Assembly (NCBI GenBank): GCA_023441255.1
Contig: JAEZPW010000313.1
Location: 1-64,000 of the forward strand
DNA: 64,000 nucleotides
Origin: Acidobacteriota bacterium
Lineage (GTDB): Bacteria > Acidobacteriota > Terriglobia > Terriglobales > Acidobacteriaceae
Reading direction: 5' to 3'
Shown here: in pieces, positions 17,020 through 25,709 of the stretch
Numbering within the stretch: the stretch's first letter is position 1
Layout of the letters: each line of letters begins with the position of its first letter
The notes under the pieces: model-generated
Seen by the model: the letters and a program-made list of their open reading frames with translations, nothing else
Database searches by the model: none
Told to the model about the DNA's origin: nothing
Made by a program: the position numbers and the translations under genes

Positions 17020-19770
17020 ATGTCGAACCAGTCATCGTCAGTCGCTTATATTGAGACCACTGAACAGAGACGGCTCAATGACGCCCGCGAGACGGGTGTC
17101 CCGTGGAAGAAGTGGGGTCCCTACCTGAGTGAAAGACAGTGGGGCACTGTTCGCGAGGACTACAGCCAAGACGGCAACGCATGGGATTACTTTAGCCACG
17201 ATCAGGCACGATCGCGAGCGTACCGCTGGGGCGAAGACGGTTTGGCAGGCATCTCTGACGACAACCAGGAATTGTGCTTCGCCATTGCGCTTTGGAATGG
17301 CCGCGACCCAATCCTCAAAGAAAGGTTGTTTGGACTGACCAACAGCGAAGGCAACCACGGCGAAGATGTCAAAGAGTACTATTTCTACCTCGACAGCACG
17401 CCGACCCACTCTTACATGAAGTATCTGTATAAGTACCCACAAGCAGAGTTTCCTTACCTGGATCTAGTGCAGACGAACCGGCACCGTTCGCGGGAAGAGT
17501 TCGAGTACGAACTGCTTGACACTGGAGTATTTGCTGATGATCGATACTTCGATGTATTCGTCGAGTACGCCAAGGCCGATCCGGAAGACCTGCTGATACG
17601 AGTGACGGTGGCAAATCGAGGTCCAGAACGCGCCTCGGTTCACGTGTTGCCAACACTCTGGTTTAGAAACACCTGGTCGTGGAAAGAAGGAGCGCCAAAG
17701 CCCGTCATTGTCGATGCGGGAGTGGGCAAAATTGTGGCATCGCACAAAGATGTTGGGCAGTACACGCTGCATTGCGACGGTGCGCCGGACCTTTTGTTTA
17801 CCGACAACGAGTCGAATGTTGCGCGGCTCTGGGGGCAACCGAACCCCTCACCTTATGTGAAGGATGCTTTTCACGAATACGTCATTTCTGGAAAGTCAGA
17901 AGCTGTGAATCCTTCGAACACGGGTACCAAGGCGGCCGCGCACTACCGACTGGAGGTCCCTGCTGGCGAAACCAAGGTTGTGCGACTCAGATTGAGTTCG
18001 AAACCTCCTGCCAAACCGTTTGGCCGATTTGATGAGACTGTTGCCGCACGTCTCGCTGATGCTGACGAGTTCTATGACAGGATTACTCCGCGCTCCCTGA
18101 CCCAGGATGAACGCCGGGTCCATCGGCAGGCCCTTGCCGGTATGCTCTGGACGAAACAGTTCTACTACTTCGACCTGGACAGATGGCTTGCTGAACGCAA
18201 CGCCCACCCCATGGCGGACACCGTCCACCGGAATTCACGAAACACAGAGTGGTTCCACATGCTGAACCGCGAAATCATTTCCATGCCAGACAAATGGGAG
18301 TATCCGTGGTACGCCGCTTGGGACTTGGCGTTTCACACACTGGCCCTCTCCTTGGTGGATTTTGACTTTGCAAAGGAACAGCTCCTGCTGATGCTTCGCA
18401 CCCTCTACGCACATCCCAACGGTCAGATTCCAGCGTACGAGTGGAACTTCAGCGACGTTAATCCGCCGGTGCACGCGTGGGCGACCCTATTCTTGTACAA
18501 CATCGAAAAGGAATTGGGTCGAGCCGACATAAAGTTCCTTGAACGGTCCTTCCAGGGCTTGGTCCAGAACTTCAACTGGTGGGTCAACCGGAAAGATCCC
18601 GAAGGTAAGAACGTCTTCGCAGGTGGATTCTTGGGTCTGGACAATATCGGCGTGTTTGATCGAAGCGCGACACTTCCGACGGGTGGCCATCTTGATCAAG
18701 CTGACGGCACAGCCTGGATGGCGTTTTATTGCCAGAACATGCTTGAGATCGCGCTCATTCTCATGGACTACGACTCAGTGTATGAGGAGGTTGCTTTTCG
18801 TTTTGCCGAGCATTTTGTCTGGATTGCATACGCCATGGATCGCATCGGGGACAACCACGACGAGATGTGGGATGCAGAGGACGGCTTCTTCTACGATCTG
18901 CTGCATTTCCCCAACGGCGAGGCTATGCGTCTGAAGATCAGGTCTATGGTAGGACTCCTGCCGCTCTGCGCTTCTACAGTGTTCGAACCGGGCGCTCGGG
19001 AGCGCCACCCTCGTCTTTCCAAACTACTTGACATCTTCAGGGAGCGCCATCCTGAACTGCTGAAGCACATCGCTCCCGCGGACGACGATTTCGTTGGTTA
19101 TGGCGGGCGTCGACTGCTCGCCGTGTGCAATAAAGAAAAAATCACGCGTATCCTTCGCTACATGCTGGACGAGAATGAGTTCTTCGGCCCCTACGGCATA
19201 CGATCGCTGTCGCGTTACCACCTTGAGCATCCGTTTGTCTTTCACTACGGCGGCCAGGAATTCAAAGTTCAGTACTTGCCGGCAGAGTCGAACACGGGAA
19301 TGTTTGGCGGCAACTCCAACTGGCGTGGCCCCGTCTGGATGCCAGTCAATGGACTAATCCTTCGCGGACTGCTGAACCTGTATCAGTTCTACGGGGATGG
19401 GTTCAAAGTCGAATGCCCCACGGGTTCGGGCAAGCTCCTCACTCTGTTCGAGGTTGCTCAAGAGATCGCCAGCAGATTGTCGAACATCTTTCTAGCCGGT
19501 GCGAATGGCCGGCGCCCTGTTTATGGCGGCACGACCAAATTCCAGGAAGATCCCCATTGGAAAGATTGCGTCTTGTTTTACGAATACTTCCACGGCGACA
19601 ACGGTGCCGGTCTCGGGGCAAGCCACCAGACCGGATGGACAGGTTGCATCGCGCGTGTTCTAGATTTGTTCGGGCGCGTTGATTCCGCACAAGCTTTGCA
19701 GTTTGGCAAAGGTCAGCTCGCAGCCCGCATAACACGTGAGCAGGTCGCGGGTGTCGCGAAGGCCGGATAG
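17020..19770 (+). CDS. GH63-like (MGH1-type) glucosidase
   Basis: 916 residues; ATG with AAGGAGAG upstream, chosen over a start at 16924 that would overlap the GH13 gene. The protein begins with a beta-sandwich-like part (WGPYLSERQWGTVREDYSQDG, ELCFAIALWNGRDPILKERLFG). An (alpha/alpha)6 barrel follows, with EYPWYAAWDLAFHTLALS, GGFLGLDNIGVFDRS, GGHLDQADGTAWMAFYCQNM and GGNSNWRGPVWMPVNGLILRG. These are hallmarks of the bacterial MGH1/GH63-like glucosidase group that cleaves alpha-glucosides. No signal peptide, so cytoplasmic. Co-transcription with the GH13 enzyme suggests joint turnover of an alpha-glucan or glucosyl compatible solute; the substrate cannot be read from sequence. Confidence 0.88.
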   Translation: MSNQSSSVAYIETTEQRRLNDARETGVPWKKWGPYLSERQWGTVREDYSQDGNAWDYFSHDQARSRAYRWGEDGLAGISDDNQELCFAIALWNGRDPILKERLFGLTNSEGNHGEDVKEYYFYLDSTPTHSYMKYLYKYPQAEFPYLDLVQTNRHRSREEFEYELLDTGVFADDRYFDVFVEYAKADPEDLLIRVTVANRGPERASVHVLPTLWFRNTWSWKEGAPKPVIVDAGVGKIVASHKDVGQYTLHCDGAPDLLFTDNESNVARLWGQPNPSPYVKDAFHEYVISGKSEAVNPSNTGTKAAAHYRLEVPAGETKVVRLRLSSKPPAKPFGRFDETVAARLADADEFYDRITPRSLTQDERRVHRQALAGMLWTKQFYYFDLDRWLAERNAHPMADTVHRNSRNTEWFHMLNREIISMPDKWEYPWYAAWDLAFHTLALSLVDFDFAKEQLLLMLRTLYAHPNGQIPAYEWNFSDVNPPVHAWATLFLYNIEKELGRADIKFLERSFQGLVQNFNWWVNRKDPEGKNVFAGGFLGLDNIGVFDRSATLPTGGHLDQADGTAWMAFYCQNMLEIALILMDYDSVYEEVAFRFAEHFVWIAYAMDRIGDNHDEMWDAEDGFFYDLLHFPNGEAMRLKIRSMVGLLPLCASTVFEPGARERHPRLSKLLDIFRERHPELLKHIAPADDDFVGYGGRRLLAVCNKEKITRILRYMLDENEFFGPYGIRSLSRYHLEHPFVFHYGGQEFKVQYLPAESNTGMFGGNSNWRGPVWMPVNGLILRGLLNLYQFYGDGFKVECPTGSGKLLTLFEVAQEIASRLSNIFLAGANGRRPVYGGTTKFQEDPHWKDCVLFYEYFHGDNGAGLGASHQTGWTGCIARVLDLFGRVDSAQALQFGKGQLAARITREQVAGVAKAG

Positions 19771-20221
19771 CAGCACTGAAGCCCCGAAGCTTAGCGCAGG
19801 CTGGAGTTCCTGTCATCGTAGTCGGCCTCTATTCACCTCGGGGTGCAACTGAAGCTCACCACCTTAAAGGTGCCGTGTTCCAAGGCGGCTCGGGTCAGGC
19901 GTGCAGGTTTCGCTGCCCGTGCCGCTCGTCCTAGCCCTAGGGGCTGCACGGCGACGGTGAGCCTTTCTCGCGTGTCGCCGTTTCAGAAACGTCGTGAAAT
20001 GGTATGAGCCGGGAACAAAGTACCGACAACTGTGTTTTCTTACCTTTCTGGTACGTCATCGCCTATGAGCAATTAAGCAGTTTGCCCTAGTGGCTGAAGT
20101 CGAGCGCTGTCTTAATCTACGGCCATGGGGCGATGTCGCAGGATGTCCGGCTTACGGGACAAACCAAGCCCGATGCGACGCATCGCACTAGCAACTTTAA
20201 TAGCTTGGATTACAAAAAGGT
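19771..20221. other. Gene-free stretch
   Basis: 451 bases after the glycosidase operon. A 7-bp inverted repeat (CGGCGAC / GTCGCCG, 19949..19980) with a long loop may help terminate transcription. CTAGCAACTTTAATAG at 20188..20203 is a weak copy of the recurring dyad, 19 bases before the next start. No gene is supported. Confidence 0.35.
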
Positions 20222-20620
20222 TTGACTAGGTTCGCGTTGTATCTCTTGTGCTTTGCCGTGGTGTGCCCTGCAGCGTTTGCGGGATCACCGAAATCCGTAG
20301 TCGTGAACGGAACGAAGTGGACAATCGTTTATCACAAGGACATCATCGTTCGGAACCAGCCCTACGACGGCTACACGTCATGTGACGAGCACGTCATCCG
20401 AATCGCGGACGATATAGGCCGTTGCTTTGAGGCCGTAACCCTGTTTCACGAACTCGAGCACGCATCCGTGTGCGATCAAGGCTTCGAGTTGCAGAGCATG
20501 ACAGGGCATGACGCCATTGACCGTTTGGCCTTTGGCATGTCGAAGATCATTGCAGACAATCCGAAGTTGCGTCAGTACTTCGGTCAAGCCCGCAACTGCT
20601 CTTGGAATGCGGCAGAATGA
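20222..20620 (+). CDS. Small exported protein with HExxH motif
   Basis: 132 residues from a TTG start preceded by AAAAGG. Signal peptide LYLLCFAVVCPAAFAGS, then a compact domain: KWTIVYHKDIIVRNQPYDGYTSC, HVIRIADD, and FHELEHASVCD. HELEH fits the HExxH zinc-protease motif, with a third ligand not evident. Three or four Cys could form disulfides in the periplasm. It may be a minimal metallopeptidase or a substrate-binding relative of the IrrE/ImmA fold. I do not recognise the exact family. An 11-bp hairpin lies 23 bases after the stop. Confidence 0.6.
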   Translation: MTRFALYLLCFAVVCPAAFAGSPKSVVVNGTKWTIVYHKDIIVRNQPYDGYTSCDEHVIRIADDIGRCFEAVTLFHELEHASVCDQGFELQSMTGHDAIDRLAFGMSKIIADNPKLRQYFGQARNCSWNAAE

Positions 20621-20643
20621 TGTCGTGCAGTTCGATTGTAGAA

Positions 20644-20675
20644 AGGAAGACCTCGCGACAGTCGGAGGTCTTCCT
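20644..20675. terminator. Bidirectional hairpin between convergent genes
   Basis: Perfect 11-bp inverted repeat AGGAAGACCTC / GAGGTCTTCCT with a 10-base loop between two genes that converge. On the minus strand the 3' side runs into TTTCT. Likely a shared terminator. Confidence 0.6.
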
Positions 20676-20724
20676 GGTTGATCCATCATTCACGCGTGAG
20701 CGACTGGCTTGGTTGTGGTGCAAG

Positions 20725-21282
20725 CTACTGTCGGAAGTAGCGCGTCCGCCACACCCCAATACCGAGGCTGGTGAAGCCAAGCAACCCTAAAAGAGGGAGT
20801 GGAGAGGCTGTTTGTGGCATACGATTGTGCCCGCTGTTCGATGCGGTTGAGCTGCCGGCCTGTTCCGTACCGGTACTGCCCGCCTGTTCAGAGCCCGCAG
20901 TATTGGTTGATCCCGCAGCCGGAGCCGCACCGGTTTGGTCTTGGCTGGTAGCCTCGTCGCCAGTTGAACCGGTAACGGCGTGTTTAGCGGCACCCATCGC
21001 GCCACCTACGCCTTCTTTTGTCTTCTCATACCCCGTCTCGGCACCCTTCTTCACGGTATCGGCGGCTGATGAAGCCGCATGCCCGGCGCTTGATGCCGCG
21101 TGTTTTGCGCCGCTCTCGACGCTAGAACCAGTTTGTTGTGCCTGGTCGGCAGCACTGGAGCCAGCATTCTGTGTCTGACTCGCAGCCGTCGACGCCGGAT
21201 CTTGTGTCTGGCTTTCAGGCGCTTGCGCTAGTGCTATCCCGACGAACAGCAGCAGCACCGTTGTAACAGCTAGCTTGTACAT
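20725..21282 (-). CDS. Secreted low-complexity protein with LPxTG-like C-terminal sorting signal
   Basis: 185 residues; ATG with AAGGGG upstream. Signal peptide LAVTTVLLLFVGIALAQ. The body is Ala/Ser/Gly/Thr/Gln-rich with repeated helical pieces (SSAADTVKKGAETGYEKTKEGVGGAMGAAKHAV), like glycine/alanine-rich stress proteins. The C-terminus is tripartite: MPQTAS, a hydrophobic span (PLPLLGLLGFTSLGIGVW), then RTRYFRQ. This is the layout of sortase/exosortase-type anchor signals, unusual for a diderm. A dyad copy lies 75 bases upstream of the start. No sortase gene is in the window. The role is unknown. Confidence 0.75.
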   Translation of the reverse strand: MYKLAVTTVLLLFVGIALAQAPESQTQDPASTAASQTQNAGSSAADQAQQTGSSVESGAKHAASSAGHAASSAADTVKKGAETGYEKTKEGVGGAMGAAKHAVTGSTGDEATSQDQTGAAPAAGSTNTAGSEQAGSTGTEQAGSSTASNSGHNRMPQTASPLPLLGLLGFTSLGIGVWRTRYFRQ

Positions 21283-21357
21283 CGTCGACCCCTTCTCTGG
21301 ATGATCCTGGACGAAAGGCGTTGGTGGCTTTTATCACTCCGTCACAGCGGAACTCAA

Positions 21358-21373
21358 CTGCCAGATTTAGCAG
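21358..21373. promoter_or_regulatory. Candidate operator dyad before the LPxTG-like protein gene
   Basis: CTGCCAGATTTAGCAG, 12 of 16 matches to the palindrome at 42767..42782 with intact CTG-N10-CAG ends, 75 bases upstream of the start codon at 21282. Confidence 0.45.
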
Positions 21374-21418
21374 TGGTTCTTTTGAGCGTCAGGAGTTCAC
21401 ATCCTGAATGGCCCCTTC

Positions 21419-23926
21419 TCATGCAGCATTCGCGCTTCTCTCACCATGGAACGGCACGCTGACCTCAATGCGAGTACCCTGTCCCGGCCTCGAAGTGATG
21501 GCAAGAGTCCCACCGACAGCGGCAACACGCTCGCTCATGCTGGTCAAACCCAATCCAGCTGAAGCCGCAAGTCGCTTCTGATCGAATCCGATTCCGTCAT
21601 CACTGATTGTCAGCTTCAAGGTGCCTTGCTCATCGGTGATTAAGCGCACGGCTGCGTCCTCGGCGCGGCTGTGTTTAACGACGTTCTGCAAGGCCTCCTG
21701 CGTTATCCGATAAAGGCATATCTTGATTTCCGCCGCCAGACTTGGGTGAATCTCTCCGGCGTCGAAATGCACTATGATCGAGGTGCGGTCCGTGAAGTCT
21801 TGACAGAGCGCGTCGAGTGTCCGACTCAAAGGCAGGAGATCCAGGCTCGGCGGGTGCAAGTTGTGGGAAAGATCACGGATGCAGTCCGAGATTGATCTGG
21901 CTTCATTCAGAAGATGAAGCATGGATTCCTGTAGGGAAGAGTCGGTCCGCTTTCGCAGGCGATCGAGATCGATAGCAATCAATGCAAGCCGTTGAACAAC
22001 GTCGTCGTGCAACTCGCGCGCGATGCGACGGCGCTCCTCTTCCTGCACAGTGATCAGTTTGCCTCCGACATCGATGACGGAGCCCTGGCTCCTGCGCTCT
22101 GTGATGTCCATGCCCGAACCAATGTATCCGAGGAAGCCGCCTTCACCGTCGAACCGCGGCACGCCACTATCGAGCACGCGGCGGTAGCCTCCATCATGAT
22201 GTTTTAGGCGATACTCCAGTTTGAATTCCTGACGCTTCATCAGCGCGTTTGTGAAACTATGCACGTATTCATCTATGTCGTCTGGATGTAGCAGATGCTT
22301 CCATCCGTTCCCTGACTGATCCTGTACGCTCACGCCCGTGAAATCGAGCCAGGTTCGGTTGAAGTACGTTCGCGCCCCATCTGTGCCGCACATCCACAGC
22401 AGCATGGGGGCGTGATCAGCAGTCTGTCGGAAGCGCTGTTCGCTCTCGGCTAAAGCTTCGAAAGCCTTCTTGCGTTGCATCGCCGAGTAAAGTATGTCGG
22501 CAACAATGGCCAACTGTGGAAGGAGGTTCGGTGGCCAGTCTTTCACCGCACTTGATGTCACACTCAGCGTTCCCGCGTGTGAGCCTCTGGCACCGAGAGG
22601 CACAATCACGATTGATTTCACGCCGCGCTCTGTCAGCCTCCTGCGCTTTTCTGAATCTGGGGGTAGATCATTCACATCTCGGATGAAGATACCCTTGCCA
22701 GGATAGATAGAATCAACCAGCCAGCCCGTCTGGCCGGGCGGGATGCGTTCCGGGGGCCTGTTGTGTTCCCCTTCGAAAGCTGAGAAAGCGAGACGTAGGT
22801 CGCCACCGGCGAACTGGAACAGGCTCACTCGATCCGCAGCCAGGAATTCGCGGAGTCGCGCCAGACTGTCACTGATCTGCTGGTCAATCCTGTTCCATTC
22901 GATGTTGACGAAGTTCGTGGCAATTTGCGACACGAGGCTGGCTAGCTGCTCGTGCTCGCGCAATTTCCGGTGAACCAGGCGGCCTTCCTCGAGAGCAGCA
23001 GAAAGGCAAAGCAACGGCACGCCCAGAGCGGTCAGGAATATCTGCAGTGACCGAATCTGCTCGGCATGTGGCCCGAACGGACCTCGGAAGTGAATGGCAT
23101 TCCAGGTTGATAACACTGCGATGAGTAGGAGTGAGATGCTTGCTCCCGCGCTCCCGAAGCGCACAGCTGCCCACAGTAGAACCGGCAGGAGCACGTAGAT
23201 CAATGTCTCGACACTAACGTTTCCGTCCGCCGTGCCGAACACAATACCTACAATTACCGTGATCGACGCCGCAATCGAGGCGGCCTCGATGTAACGATGC
23301 CTGCTTAATGTTGCGAAGCGCCATCTGCAAACGACCAAAACAATCAGCGGAACCAGGGTGAGGTTGGCCAGCATGTTGGAAAATGACCGGTCGAGCCACA
23401 TGCGCCAGTAATCTGCGCCCCACCCTGTCCCTACCACTACGCCAACATCAAGAAATGAGGTTACGACGGGTGCCGTCACCACGCCGAAAAGGACGAAGTG
23501 CAAAATGCCCTCGAACGACTGGAAGAGTGCAGGGGCGTCGGTCTGTCGAGAGGCTGCGAATCTTCGCAAACAAGCTGCGCCCAGTAATGCTTCGCTGACG
23601 TTCGTGAGATACCAGCCCGCGGCCGTCAGCACTGGAATTCCATGACTCAGCTGGACAGCCATGTGAAACGGCAGAACGCAGACCAGCAAAAGCGGCCATA
23701 AACCCGTGCGAGTGAGAAGGAGAGACGCGAAGACCAGTGCGTTCGGCGGCCAAAGCGTCGATATGGGCGAGCCGCCAGGCGTCAGTAGCAGGCCCAGTTC
23801 GGTGCCGACACAGTACCCGGACCCCACCAGCAGGCCCAGCACCAACGAACGCGGTGGGCGCAACGACCCGAACGTAATCTGCCCAATGCTGTGCTGTGCG
23901 ACATCACGCGCCGTTAAGTCCGGCAT
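21419..23926 (-). CDS. MASE1-GAF-PAS sensor histidine kinase (NarX/DegS-type)
   Basis: 835 residues; ATG with AAAGGAGG upstream. Residues about 25-315 are a multi-spanning membrane sensor of the MASE1 type (SPISTLWPPNALVFASLLL). A GAF-like domain (about 345-490), a PAS domain (LLWMCGTDGARTYFNRTWLDFTG) and an HisKA_3 helix follow, with the phospho-accepting His641 in RRRIARELHDDVVQRL. The HATPase domain comes last (ITQEALQNVVKHS, TISDDGIGFD, GLGLTSMSERV). The receiver gene at 24011 lies 84 bases upstream on the same strand, so the two probably form a two-component operon. The signal sensed is unknown. Confidence 0.92.
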   Translation of the reverse strand: MPDLTARDVAQHSIGQITFGSLRPPRSLVLGLLVGSGYCVGTELGLLLTPGGSPISTLWPPNALVFASLLLTRTGLWPLLLVCVLPFHMAVQLSHGIPVLTAAGWYLTNVSEALLGAACLRRFAASRQTDAPALFQSFEGILHFVLFGVVTAPVVTSFLDVGVVVGTGWGADYWRMWLDRSFSNMLANLTLVPLIVLVVCRWRFATLSRHRYIEAASIAASITVIVGIVFGTADGNVSVETLIYVLLPVLLWAAVRFGSAGASISLLLIAVLSTWNAIHFRGPFGPHAEQIRSLQIFLTALGVPLLCLSAALEEGRLVHRKLREHEQLASLVSQIATNFVNIEWNRIDQQISDSLARLREFLAADRVSLFQFAGGDLRLAFSAFEGEHNRPPERIPPGQTGWLVDSIYPGKGIFIRDVNDLPPDSEKRRRLTERGVKSIVIVPLGARGSHAGTLSVTSSAVKDWPPNLLPQLAIVADILYSAMQRKKAFEALAESEQRFRQTADHAPMLLWMCGTDGARTYFNRTWLDFTGVSVQDQSGNGWKHLLHPDDIDEYVHSFTNALMKRQEFKLEYRLKHHDGGYRRVLDSGVPRFDGEGGFLGYIGSGMDITERRSQGSVIDVGGKLITVQEEERRRIARELHDDVVQRLALIAIDLDRLRKRTDSSLQESMLHLLNEARSISDCIRDLSHNLHPPSLDLLPLSRTLDALCQDFTDRTSIIVHFDAGEIHPSLAAEIKICLYRITQEALQNVVKHSRAEDAAVRLITDEQGTLKLTISDDGIGFDQKRLAASAGLGLTSMSERVAAVGGTLAITSRPGQGTRIEVSVPFHGERSANAA

Positions 23927-24010
23927 ACGGCCAGCCTCCTTTAACGGACGGCTTTCGTAGTGCCTGCGCGTGCGAAATGAGCGTGTTGCGCGCGCGGTTT
24001 GTGGTCTAGC

Positions 24011-24430
24011 TCAGCTCTGTTTGCGATTCAGTCGCTGCGCGATTGACGAACTCAAATACACCCTTCCTTGAAGCACTTCCTGCACTGCCGTGGTCAACTC
24101 GGTCGCAGCCGAACTCTTCAGTACGTATGCCGAAGCCCAGTGCTCAATCAGAAATTTGACCACCGCAAGATCATCCTGCATTGTCACCACGACGAGCTTT
24201 GTGTCAGGAAGTAGCTGTTTCACCCGCTCGCCTGCTGCGGCCCCGTCTACGTAGGACAGTCCAAGGTCTACCAGGACCACGTCGGGCGCGATTGTCTTTG
24301 CAAGAGAAACCAACTCCCGACCATCCCTTGCACTCCCCACAACCTGGTACTCTGGCTCCAGAAGGCTTCTGAACGCCTCAATCATTGCCGCGTGATCATC
24401 CGCGATGAGAACTGTCGGTCGAATCCGCAA
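24011..24430 (-). CDS. Response regulator, receiver domain without output domain
   Basis: 139 residues from a TTG at 24430, which has GGAGA nine bases upstream and places the start five residues before VLIADDH; an ATG at 24499 would add 23 unlikely residues including four Phe in a row. The acidic pair (ADDH), Asp55 in VVLVDLGLSYVDG and Lys105 in YVLKSSA are present. The usual M-P after the phospho-Asp is replaced by L-S. The end (VYLSSSIAQRLNRKQS) resembles the linker of NarL-type regulators, but the DNA-binding domain is absent. It precedes the MASE1 kinase gene and is its likely partner. Confidence 0.8.
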   Translation of the reverse strand: MRIRPTVLIADDHAAMIEAFRSLLEPEYQVVGSARDGRELVSLAKTIAPDVVLVDLGLSYVDGAAAGERVKQLLPDTKLVVVTMQDDLAVVKFLIEHWASAYVLKSSAATELTTAVQEVLQGRVYLSSSIAQRLNRKQS

Positions 24431-24847
24431 GTTGTGTATTCTCCATTGCTCAACAGCCCCGTCGAAAAAGAAGAAGACCTCAGCAGAAGAACACAACATT
24501 CGGGATACCTAGGTAACCTTGCACCTGACCAATCCTGATGCGATGTACGACTCTCTCGGTTGCAGCGCCTCGCACCACGCCCGCTTCTCTGGTTCCACTC
24601 TGGATACGGCCTGATCACGTCTGGGTTCCAGGTCGCGCAGGAATTGCAACGTGCGAAATCGTGGTCGTATGTTCCGGAAACAAACAAAATTGAAGTTGTC
24701 CTGAAATGGTCCTCCCGCGCACACACTAAACACGTGGGCAAGGCGCCCAATGGCAATGCCCATCACCGGAGTCGGTGAGGAACATCACCGCGAGCGAACA
24801 ATCGTGTACATACCCTTTGGGGAACCACCATCGGGGGCAACGCACTC
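24431..24847. other. Gene-free divergent region
   Basis: About 417 bases between the receiver gene and the divergent zinc-ribbon gene (less if the longer receiver start at 24499 is used). No gene, RNA or dyad copy seen. CCTAGG at 24508..24513 and other short palindromes are unremarkable. Confidence 0.35.
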
Positions 24848-25060
24848 ATGCAGTGTTTATCGTGTAACTCGGAAAATCAAAAACAACTTCATGCCGAGAT
24901 CAACATTCACCTGCCGGGCCTCAGATCGCTGAACAAACCGGGCGTTTTGGTGTTTCCAATCATCACGGTCTGCCTCGATTGCGGGTTTGCGGAGTTCCGC
25001 ATTGCAGAGCGGGAAGTGCAGCAGCTTTCAGAACGCATCAGAGAGTGTGAGGCCGCATGA
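24848..25060 (+). CDS. Small zinc-ribbon protein
   Basis: 70 residues. MQCLSCNS at the start and VCLDCGF at about residues 41-47 give two CxxC pairs, a four-cysteine zinc ribbon. Between them is EINIHLPGLRSLNKPGVLVFP, after them FAEFRIAEREVQQL. I know this pattern from small Acidobacteriota proteins in which a CxxC...HxPG...CLDCG order recurs, but no function is established. The start is the ATG at 24848, which places the first CxxC at the N-terminus. A hairpin with a T-run lies 118 bases downstream. Confidence 0.75.
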   Translation: MQCLSCNSENQKQLHAEINIHLPGLRSLNKPGVLVFPIITVCLDCGFAEFRIAEREVQQLSERIRECEAA

Positions 25061-25178
25061 CTTCTTCGAAGACAAACCTCACGACAAAGTACCTGGAAGA
25101 ATGTGCGCCGGAACTGCTCTGACGCTCAGGCCGGAATTGTTCCTGTACCGCGCCCGACAACGAGCATCGCCCCACACT

Positions 25179-25209
25179 CAAGAACGTTGTGAGCCGTTCT
25201 TGCATTTTT
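25179..25209 (+). terminator. Probable terminator after the zinc-ribbon gene
   Basis: 8-bp stem CAAGAACG / CGTTCTTG with an 8-base loop, followed by CATTTTTG. Confidence 0.6.
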
Positions 25210-25271
25210 GCGAGTAAGCGGCTGGAGAAGACTCGAGTAGGCTCTTGATACGAGCTAGTTTCTCTCCGATG

Positions 25272-25303
25272 GCGCTCGGAACCCCCATCCGGGCGCTTTT
25301 TTT
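25272..25303 (+). terminator. Intrinsic terminator with T7 run
   Basis: Stem GCGCTCGGA / TCCGGGCGC (one G-T pair), short C-rich loop, then seven T's. It is the best-formed intrinsic terminator in the window. No gene ends just before it except the zinc-ribbon gene, already followed by a hairpin, so a short untranslated RNA between the two hairpins is possible. Confidence 0.7.
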
Positions 25304-25358
25304 GGCAGGTCTTCTTTGAGGTGAACTGATTCAGAGCCGGTGCAAGTGCAAACCCTGC

Positions 25359-25570
25359 TCAGAAATCACGCCGAAGGATTGCTTCCACTGCAGGCCACAG
25401 CTGGGTCGCCGCATCCACCTTCTGAACGTAGCCTGCGCTCCGGTCGAACAGTGCCTCTTGTACTACCTATTCATGGAGACGAAGATTAGCTGCATCTCGG
25501 GAGCCATCCGGCGTATTTCTCGTACTGCCCCCAGAATATTGAACGCGGCGCGTCATTTTTACGTCAGATG
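25359..25570 (-). pseudogene. Decayed response-regulator fragment
   Basis: Reading the minus strand, one frame gives AFNILGAVREIRRMAPEMQL followed by IFVSMNR and a stop. The next frame, after a shift, gives QEALFDRSAGYVQKVDAATQ followed by LWPAVEAILRRDF and a stop (25359..25361). Joined, they read like the second half of a receiver domain (the 'IR..AP...IFLSM' strand, the 'A..GAxGYVxK.DA...L..AV..IL' end). A preceding DVKMT may be the remnant of the phospho-Asp loop. With a frameshift, an in-frame stop and no start, this is a relic. It overlaps the non-coding extension of the next gene. Confidence 0.6.
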
Positions 25571-25709
25571 CAAATGTCCTCGAGTAGCCGACCTGTTCAA
25601 TCCGGGCGGTCATCTGTTTTCCCCCCAGCCGCATGTGTGTCCTAGCGCAACGACCAACTGCGATGGCGAGTTTATGTTTAGACCTAAACAACAAAGCCAA
25701 GGTGGGCTG

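Noticed and set aside
25458..25709. N-terminal extension of the divergent receiver gene
   Set aside because: The extension runs through the minus-strand response-regulator relic and has no homology; the ATG at 25710 has a good ribosome site.
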